Assembly (NCBI GenBank): GCA_046350455.1
Contig: JAXMAM010000003.1
Coordinates: forward strand, 1-64,000
DNA: 64,000 bases
Direction of reading: 5' to 3'
DNA from: CAZXGD01 sp046350455
GTDB lineage: Bacteria; Planctomycetota; Phycisphaerae; Phycisphaerales; SM1A02
Part shown: piece after piece, positions 59,355 to 64,000 of the stretch
Layout of the letters: each line of letters opens with the position of its first letter
Numbering within the stretch: the first letter of the stretch is position 1
Made by a program: the position numbers and the translations under genes
The notes under the pieces: model-generated
What the model was told of the DNA's origin: nothing
Seen by the model: the letters and a program-made list of their open reading frames with translations, nothing else
The model's database searches: none

Positions 59355-60773
59355 ATGCAGCACGAGGCCGCCCCCGCGGACGAAGGCCATACCTCCACGC
59401 CCGCGCCAGCGGAGGTGCCCGTCGTCCCCTCTTCGCGGCGCAACCGGCTGGCGGTCGAGGACGCCCGGTCCCACCGGCTGCTGATGACGGTGCTGCGCTC
59501 CATCTTTGTGGTGGCGCTGATCTCGGTGTTCGTGCTCACGGTCAGCGGCGCCCGCACCGGCGCGCTGGACTTTGGCCTGACCACCGTGGTGGGCCTGTTG
59601 ATCGCCGCGGCAGCGCTGGGCCTTCTGGTCATCCTGATTGACGCGCTGACGCCCAACAAGCGCCTGGCGTGGCTGGTGGGCATCTTCGTGGGAGTCATGA
59701 TCGGCCTGGTCGGCTCGGTGGCCATCGGCTTTGTGGTGGACCTCATCGTGAGCGCGTGGGGCACGGACGCGGTGGGCCGGCCTTTGATCAGCGAGGAGAC
59801 CCGCGCCTACCTGGGCCTGGCCAAGGTCACCATCGGCCTGGTGCTGGTGTACATGAGCATCAGCGTGGTGCTGACCACACGCGACGACTTCCGCCTGGTC
59901 ATCCCCTACGTGGAGTTCGCCAAGCAGGTGCGCGGCGCTCGCCCCCTGCTGCTGGACACCAGCGCGCTCATTGACGGCCGCATTGACGAGATCGGGCGCA
60001 CCGGCATGATTGACGCGCCAGTCATCGTGGCCCAGTTCGTGATTGATGAGCTGCAGACCCTGAGCGACTCGCAGGACCGGCAGAAGCGCCAGCGCGGGCG
60101 GCGCGGCCTGGAGGTGCTGCAGCGCCTGCAGAGCAATCCGTTCGTGGACCTGGAGATCGAGGACCTGCGCGCCAGCGGCCGCAGCGTGGACCGCGCGCTG
60201 GTGGAAGTGGCGCGCGCAGAGCGATTCCGCATCGTGACCACCGACACCGGCCTGGAGCGCGTGGCGCAGATCAACGGCGTGGCCGTGCTCAACCTGAACG
60301 CGGTGGCGCTGGCAGCGCGCGCTGGGCTCACGCCAGGTGACACGCTGCGCCTCTCCATCGTGAAGCGCGGCGAGAACCAGGGCCAGGGCGTGGGCTACCT
60401 GGAGGACGGCACCATGGTGGTGGTGGACGACGGCGCGCCGCTGGTGGGCACGCAGACGCTGGTGGTCATCACCAACGCTGTGCAGACTGCAGCAGGCCGC
60501 CTGCTCTTTGCGCGGCCGCAGACAGCAGACGACCGGGCACATCCGCTGGGAGACTCGTCTGTGGCGGGTGCAGAAGCGGGAGACCAGCATCCAGAATCTG
60601 GCAGTCCGCGCGACGCTTCTCCTGCGCCGCCAGGACCATCGCTGGGCTCACCTCCCGGTGGCCGCCAAGGCTCCATGGCGCGCGCGGCCACCAACCAGCC
60701 ACGCACCCCCGTGCGCCCAGAACGCGACAACGATCCAGACGGCCATCGAGGCCGCAATCCGCGCCGGGGGTAG
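59355..60773 (+). CDS. Membrane-bound PIN/TRAM protein (YacL-like)
   Basis: A 472-residue protein of the YacL type. A hydrophilic leader is followed by about four membrane helices (45-180), a PIN nuclease domain (about 195-305) and a TRAM RNA-binding domain (about 310-375). PIN acidic residues appear in LLLDTSALIDGRI, FVIDELQTL, SVDRALVEVA and VTTDTGL. The last 90 residues are a Pro/Gly/Arg-rich, probably disordered tail. Homologues are essential or stress-linked in some Gram-positives; the RNA target is unknown. Start ATG 59355 is supported by TAGAAT six bases upstream. Confidence 0.87.
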   Translation: MQHEAAPADEGHTSTPAPAEVPVVPSSRRNRLAVEDARSHRLLMTVLRSIFVVALISVFVLTVSGARTGALDFGLTTVVGLLIAAAALGLLVILIDALTPNKRLAWLVGIFVGVMIGLVGSVAIGFVVDLIVSAWGTDAVGRPLISEETRAYLGLAKVTIGLVLVYMSISVVLTTRDDFRLVIPYVEFAKQVRGARPLLLDTSALIDGRIDEIGRTGMIDAPVIVAQFVIDELQTLSDSQDRQKRQRGRRGLEVLQRLQSNPFVDLEIEDLRASGRSVDRALVEVARAERFRIVTTDTGLERVAQINGVAVLNLNAVALAARAGLTPGDTLRLSIVKRGENQGQGVGYLEDGTMVVVDDGAPLVGTQTLVVITNAVQTAAGRLLFARPQTADDRAHPLGDSSVAGAEAGDQHPESGSPRDASPAPPGPSLGSPPGGRQGSMARAATNQPRTPVRPERDNDPDGHRGRNPRRG

Positions 60774-60779
60774 GTCAGA

Positions 60780-61166
60780 TCAGGCTGCGTGGGGCAGGCG
60801 CGCTGAAGCGGCCGATGGCTGCACAGGCGATGGCGCTGCCACTTCCAGGCGGTCCAGCGCGCGCTGGCAGCGCGCGCATTCCTCGCGCAACGCAGCGCCA
60901 CACTGCATCACCGCAGCAGCGCCCTCTTCATGGCTGGTCACCACGCGCAACGCCACGCTGTGCGGAGTCATCTCTGCGTCCATGCGGATGGCCGCGCCGC
61001 AGCCAGCCAGGCGCATGAGCATCACGCCACCACCCTGGCGGAGCAGCGCGCGCAGGCCGCGTCGCACCTGACGAATGTCCGCTGCTGCAACCGCTGCCGC
61101 TGCGATGAACTCCATGGTGGCTGGCGTGGACATGGATGGGAACGGCGAACTGCCGAAGACTGTCAT
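60780..61166 (-). CDS. Hypothetical protein, end of flagellar gene group
   Basis: A 128-residue protein I do not recognise. It is Ala-rich and mostly helical (ADIRQVRRGLRALLRQGG, ALREECARCQRALDRLEV), with a central strand region. Its ATG overlaps the stop of the preceding small gene (ATGA), placing it in the fliF unit. FliH/FliJ-like accessory roles are conceivable from position only. It converges with the PIN/TRAM gene, 6 bp between stops. Confidence 0.5.
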   Translation of the reverse strand: MTVFGSSPFPSMSTPATMEFIAAAAVAAADIRQVRRGLRALLRQGGGVMLMRLAGCGAAIRMDAEMTPHSVALRVVTSHEEGAAAVMQCGAALREECARCQRALDRLEVAAPSPVQPSAASARLPHAA

Positions 61167-61414
61167 CGGCCCTGCGGTCCGCGATCATCCAGTTTCGGCG
61201 GCTCGCTGCGGGGTGGCTGCGCAGGAGTGTTCTTCCCGGACAGATCGTCCGCGTGGCGCAGGTGCGGCTCCACCTCGCGCCGCACCACCCGGCCCAGGAT
61301 GCGGGCCCGGCGGCGCAGCTCGTTGAGCGTGCCGCGCAGGATGTCCTCTGGCGTGGGAACCTCTGGCTCCGGTTCTGGCTCCGGCTCTGACCCTGGCTGC
61401 GGACCGCTGGTCAC
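61163..61414 (-). CDS. Small acidic-basic hypothetical protein downstream of fliF
   Basis: An 83-residue protein, not recognised. It begins with a Glu-Pro repeat (EPEPEPEPEVP), then a basic helix (TLNELRRRARILGRVVRREVEPHL). The GTG at 61414 overlaps the fliF stop and its own stop overlaps the next ATG, so coupled translation is the main evidence that it is real. Confidence 0.45.
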   Translation of the reverse strand: MTSGPQPGSEPEPEPEPEVPTPEDILRGTLNELRRRARILGRVVRREVEPHLRHADDLSGKNTPAQPPRSEPPKLDDRGPQGR

Positions 61415-62955
61415 GCAGCCTCCTCCGGCACCAGGCTCATCTCTTCTGTGAGTGCGCTGCAGGCGTCGGTCAGGTCCTGCGCTGTGGGCGTGTGCAGGTC
61501 TGCCAGTGCGCCCGTCACGCGGTTCACCATCTCCTGCGGCATGGCACGCAGGAGCGCGCCCGCAGCGCCAGCATCCAGCGCCACCACCAGCTCCGCTGCT
61601 CGTGTGTCCAGTCCAGCGTCCAGCCAGCCTCGGACCACCGCAACGGCCTGCGTGGGCTCTGCGCGCACTGCATCGCTGGCATCTGCCAGCGCCACAGCGC
61701 TTGCAGCGGCATGGGCTGGCACGCCAGTCTCGGACTCGTCTTCTGTGGCGTCATCCGAGGCTGGATCCGCCCCCAGCGCTGCACCCGCCTGGGCGCTGGC
61801 GCTGCGCGGATTCACCCGCCGCCAGTAGAGCGCGCCAATCCCGATGGCGGCAAAGGCCACCACCGGCCAGAGCCAATCGGTGAGGCCGCCAGCTGTGGCA
61901 GCGCCCAGCGCTGGGCCAAGCGGCGTGGCGCGCTCACGCGAGACGGCCGCAGCCACCTGCTGCCCCATCGCATCCTGCGCGCCCGCCGTCTCGATGCGAA
62001 GCGGGCGCGGATCCGCAGCGGGTCCGTCCGCCACCACGGTGACCAGCGGCAGCACGCCGCCGCACGCCTCGCACAGGATCACTTCCGCCTGCGCACGGAT
62101 GGCGTCCGGATCAGTGGAACCCATGCCGCCGCGAATGAGCGCGCGCGGCGTGCCGGGCGCCTCCAGGTTGACCGACACGCGCATGTTGGGCAGTTCCGGC
62201 AGGAGCTCCTGCAGCTGCTCCGCCAGGGTGCGCTCGCGCTCGCGGCGCTGCTCCAGCACCTGGCGCTCGGCCACGCTGCGCGGCGTGCGCTGGCGGTTGG
62301 CCTTGGCGTCAATCACTGTCACGTGGTCTGCTGGCAGGCCAGGCACCGCACCACTCACCAGGCCAGCCACGGCGTCCACCAGATCCTGCGACATCTCGCC
62401 GGACTCCATGGTCACGGTCACAGCGCCTGTGGGGCCTGAGTAGGCAGAACCTGGCGCGCCTGGGCGGCTGCCCTCCGCCAGCACCACGCGCGCGTCCGCC
62501 ACGCCAGCGTGGGCGCGCACCATGTCCTCCAGCGCTGCCATGGTGCCAGCCATGCGGCGGGCGCGAGCTGCTTCGGTCGACAGAAATGGGCTTTCTTCAG
62601 GCTGCGTGGCGGTCCTTGCTGGCCGGCCAGAACTGGTCTGCGCTGCCGCCTGCGCGGCGCGCTGCGCGTCTGCTGAAGCCACCCATGGATGCCCGTCGCG
62701 CCACTCCACGCGGATGCCAGCCGCCTCCACGGCGTGGCCCGCGGCCGCGGCAGTGGCTGCAGGCACCGCCAGCGGAACGCGGCGCTCTGCGCCTGCGTTG
62801 CGCAGCGTGGCGTAGGCCACCAGCGCCACCACTGCGGCGCCCATGGCCAGCACCAGCAGCGTGCGGGGCGAGACCTGCTGCCACAGCGCGCGCGGCGGCG
62901 CGGCGCTCTCCCCTGGCAGCGCTGGTGCTTCGTCAGTCTGGTGCAGTTGGTGCAT
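61411..62955 (-). CDS. fliF: Flagellar MS-ring protein FliF with FliG-like C-terminal segment
   Basis: A 514-residue membrane-ring protein of the flagellar basal body. First membrane helix at about 28-50, ring-building motif region at about 130-215 (MVRAHAGVADARVVLAEG, then LVSGAVPGLPADHVTVID), a reduced third domain, and a second membrane helix at about 355-375. The C-terminus has the FliG-binding type segment AVAVVRGWLDAG, but then continues with AAELVVALDAGAAGALLRAMPQEMVNRV, which resembles the first helices of FliG. A partial FliF-FliG fusion is therefore possible. Ribosome site GAAGG precedes the ATG at 62955. Confidence 0.82.
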   Translation of the reverse strand: MHQLHQTDEAPALPGESAAPPRALWQQVSPRTLLVLAMGAAVVALVAYATLRNAGAERRVPLAVPAATAAAAGHAVEAAGIRVEWRDGHPWVASADAQRAAQAAAQTSSGRPARTATQPEESPFLSTEAARARRMAGTMAALEDMVRAHAGVADARVVLAEGSRPGAPGSAYSGPTGAVTVTMESGEMSQDLVDAVAGLVSGAVPGLPADHVTVIDAKANRQRTPRSVAERQVLEQRRERERTLAEQLQELLPELPNMRVSVNLEAPGTPRALIRGGMGSTDPDAIRAQAEVILCEACGGVLPLVTVVADGPAADPRPLRIETAGAQDAMGQQVAAAVSRERATPLGPALGAATAGGLTDWLWPVVAFAAIGIGALYWRRVNPRSASAQAGAALGADPASDDATEDESETGVPAHAAASAVALADASDAVRAEPTQAVAVVRGWLDAGLDTRAAELVVALDAGAAGALLRAMPQEMVNRVTGALADLHTPTAQDLTDACSALTEEMSLVPEEAA

Positions 62956-63000
62956 GGATCAGTCCTTCGGCCCTTCGGTCACGGGTGCGCGCAAGGCGCG

Positions 63001-63369
63001 TCACACCCTCATGTCGCGCATCTCTGCGTAGGCCTGCAGCATGGCGCGGTGCACCACCTGCAGCATCTGGAACGCTGCGTCCGCCTTGCGCGAGGCCAGC
63101 AGCACGCCCTCCACATCTGTGCGCTCGCCGCGGCTCAGCGCGTCCACTGCGGCGTGCGCATCGCGCTCCAGCGCACGCGCCACCTCGATCTGCTGCTCCA
63201 GGCGGTTGACCAGCGTGTCGCCGCCAGCGGGCTGCACCGGTGTGGCGCCGGCCAGCGTTCCAGCGAGCGGTGTGATGGGCTGCAGCACAGCGGTTGCCTC
63301 TTGCCAGGGTGCGGCACCTGCGCAGGTCACAGCCATGGACCCCGCGGGGTGCGCCAGCCTCATCGGCAA
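63001..63369 (-). CDS. fliE: Flagellar hook-basal body protein FliE
   Basis: A rod-MS-ring junction protein. The C-terminal 60 residues are diagnostic: GERTDVEGVLLASRKADAAF, then QMLQVVHRAMLQAYAEMRDMRV, matching the FliE end that normally reads AY.EI..M.V. The N-terminal half is Ala/Pro-rich and poorly conserved. The start is uncertain: 63369 (TTG), an ATG at 63363 or a later ATG. It lies 45 bp before fliF. The usual upstream genes flgB and flgC are not present in front of it. Confidence 0.82.
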   Translation of the reverse strand: MPMRLAHPAGSMAVTCAGAAPWQEATAVLQPITPLAGTLAGATPVQPAGGDTLVNRLEQQIEVARALERDAHAAVDALSRGERTDVEGVLLASRKADAAFQMLQVVHRAMLQAYAEMRDMRV

Positions 63370-63410
63370 AACCTGCCGAAGCCCCGCACTTTCTGCCGCA
63401 TGAACGTGGG

Positions 63411-63818
63411 CTAGGCGCTGGGGGCCACCAGGCCAGCGTCCTTCCAGGCACGGAGCTTCATTCCCAGGGTGCGCACGCCAATTCCCAGGGCCTGCGCGGT
63501 CCGCTGCCGGTGGCCGCCGAACCGATCCAAGGTGGCCAGCACGGCCTGCCGCTCGATCACCTCCAGGGTGATCACCCCGTCGCAGGGCGGGATGGCTTCC
63601 AGACCTGCGGATGCCAAGACTGACTCTGTACGATCTGGCCTGTCGGTGCGCTCGCGGGTGAGCTCTTCCAGCCGCTGCACCAGGGTGCGATGCGCGTCCT
63701 CCACCCCGCTCGCCACCTCATGGAACGCCTCCATGAGCTGCGCGAGTTCTGGGCGGTCGCCCGCGTTCAGCGGGCGGAGCGTGGCGCGTCCTGCGCGTGC
63801 GTCCGATCCATCGTGCAC
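63411..63818 (-). CDS. Fis-type helix-turn-helix regulator without AAA+ domain
   Basis: A 135-residue protein. The C-terminal 50 residues form a Fis/NtrC-type DNA-binding domain (ERQAVLATLDRFGGHRQRTA, then QALGIGVRTLGMKLRAWKDAG). The N-terminal 60 residues form a helix with heptad character (LAQLMEAFHEVASGVEDAHR). There is no receiver and no ATPase domain, so it cannot activate sigma-54 by itself. It starts with a GTG and sits directly upstream of fliE. It may regulate the flagellar group, or be a cut-down FlrC/FlgR-type regulator. Confidence 0.65.
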   Translation of the reverse strand: MHDGSDARAGRATLRPLNAGDRPELAQLMEAFHEVASGVEDAHRTLVQRLEELTRERTDRPDRTESVLASAGLEAIPPCDGVITLEVIERQAVLATLDRFGGHRQRTAQALGIGVRTLGMKLRAWKDAGLVAPSA

Positions 63819-63825
63819 CGGCGTG

Positions 63826-64000
63826 CTATCGGCGGTCGTCCCCAGTTGGCTTGAGCGGCTGGCTCATTCGCACCACCACGGCGGTGCGGGAGACCACCTC
63901 GCCAGGCCCCCTGCCACCCGGCGAGATCAGGGTGAAGATCCCCGCCAGCGGCACCAGCAGGAGGAACCCCTTGAACGTGTTGCGCACCAGGGCCTGCCAT
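63826..64000 (-). CDS. RDD-family membrane protein, C-terminal fragment
   Basis: The frame ending in TAG at 63826-63828 reads ALVRNTFKGFLLLVPLAGIF (membrane helix), then LISPGGRGPGEVVSRTAVVV, which matches the end of RDD proteins (a helix, then a G..D/E.....TVVV strand). The N-terminal part lies beyond the window. A longer open frame offset by one base over the same stretch lacks this character and is a shadow. Its position before the Fis-like gene suggests cotranscription. Confidence 0.6.
   Translation of the reverse strand, partial: WQALVRNTFKGFLLLVPLAGIFTLISPGGRGPGEVVSRTAVVVRMSQPLKPTGDDRR

Noticed and set aside
42684..63951. tRNA or rRNA genes
   Set aside because: Intergenic gaps were scanned by eye for GTTC-loop and acceptor patterns; none fits. 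A covariance search would be needed to be certain.
1..64000. CRISPR array, insertion sequence, prophage or toxin-antitoxin module
   Set aside because: No regularly spaced repeats, transposase, integrase, terminase or recognisable TA pair. The only sizeable repeat is the coding tandem duplication at 21602-22646.
1..64000. Sigma-54 promoters (TGGCAC-N5-TTGC) near the flagellar or lpt genes
   Set aside because: Several TGGCAC hexamers exist (for example 25337 and 32071), but none has TTGC at the right distance. Not exhaustive.
63767..64000. 77-codon frame at the right edge starting with ATG
   Set aside because: Gly/Ala/Arg-rich without family features; the neighbouring frame ending at 63826 shows an RDD-type C-terminus and is taken as the real gene.

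Overview
The window looks like chromosomal DNA of a Planctomycetota bacterium, most likely Phycisphaerae-like. The pointers are: very GC-rich sequence; two secreted proteins ending in dockerin-like tails (repeats of the type DLNxD..VDGTDLGxLLGSWG, ending close to a cysteine); several FG-GAP/VCBS, ASPIC/UnbV and TPR proteins; a YdjY-domain lipoprotein; zinc-ribbon membrane proteins (CxxCGYNL...CPECG); menaquinone synthesis by the futalosine route; and flagellar genes next to murC, murB and ddl. This placement is inference from gene content, with no 16S or marker search behind it.

Layout. 0-5.3 kb: secreted parvulin, then an NtrC-type sigma-54 activator transcribed into two LptF/LptG permease genes. 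5.3-14 kb: murC-murB-ddl, two PH-domain membrane proteins, an FtsQ-like protein, greA and a cardiolipin synthase. 13.9-29.8 kb: an accessory block of extracytoplasmic proteins. It holds an ASPIC/UnbV beta-propeller with a TPR partner, a di-haem oxidoreductase and a giant VCBS protein that both carry dockerin-like tails, a second ASPIC/UnbV gene broken by a 523-bp tandem duplication, a cytochrome b-like/pentahaem cytochrome c fusion, and an 1137-residue TPR-propeller protein. 29.8-42.6 kb: nitrilase-family hydrolase, ferredoxin, TIM-barrel isomerase, rlmN, pdhABC, an S41 protease, trpE and ruvC. 42.6-54.8 kb: YdjY lipoprotein, tandem PTPS, ACT protein, mqnD, DUF885 peptidase, MBL hydrolase, HEAT-like lipoprotein, MATE transporter, mqnC, ilvE. 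54.8-59.3 kb: SRP RNA-dnaX-ybaB-recR-rpoN, all on the minus strand. 59.3-64 kb: a PIN/TRAM protein and a compact flagellar group (fliE, fliF, two small genes, a Fis-like regulator, and the end of an RDD protein).

How it works together. The accessory block reads as an electron-transfer and scaffold module outside the cytoplasm: quinol could be oxidised by the cytochrome b-like bundle, passed through five c-type haems, and delivered to periplasmic partners such as the di-haem oxidoreductase. This is a hypothesis from domain content and adjacency. Two regulatory patterns stand out. About 16 transcription-unit starts have a TANNNT box ending 6-8 nt before the start codon, which predicts leaderless mRNAs, while several operon-internal genes have Shine-Dalgarno sites. 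dnaX carries an in-phase A7 slippery heptamer where the short form is read in frame and the long (tau) form needs a -1 shift.

Quality caveat. Two other genes (13925-15633 and 9733-10352) need one missing base each, and one gene is interrupted by a tandem duplication whose copies differ mostly by homopolymer indels. Assembly error is therefore a live explanation for every broken frame here, including dnaX. No tRNA, rRNA, CRISPR array, insertion sequence or phage gene was recognised.
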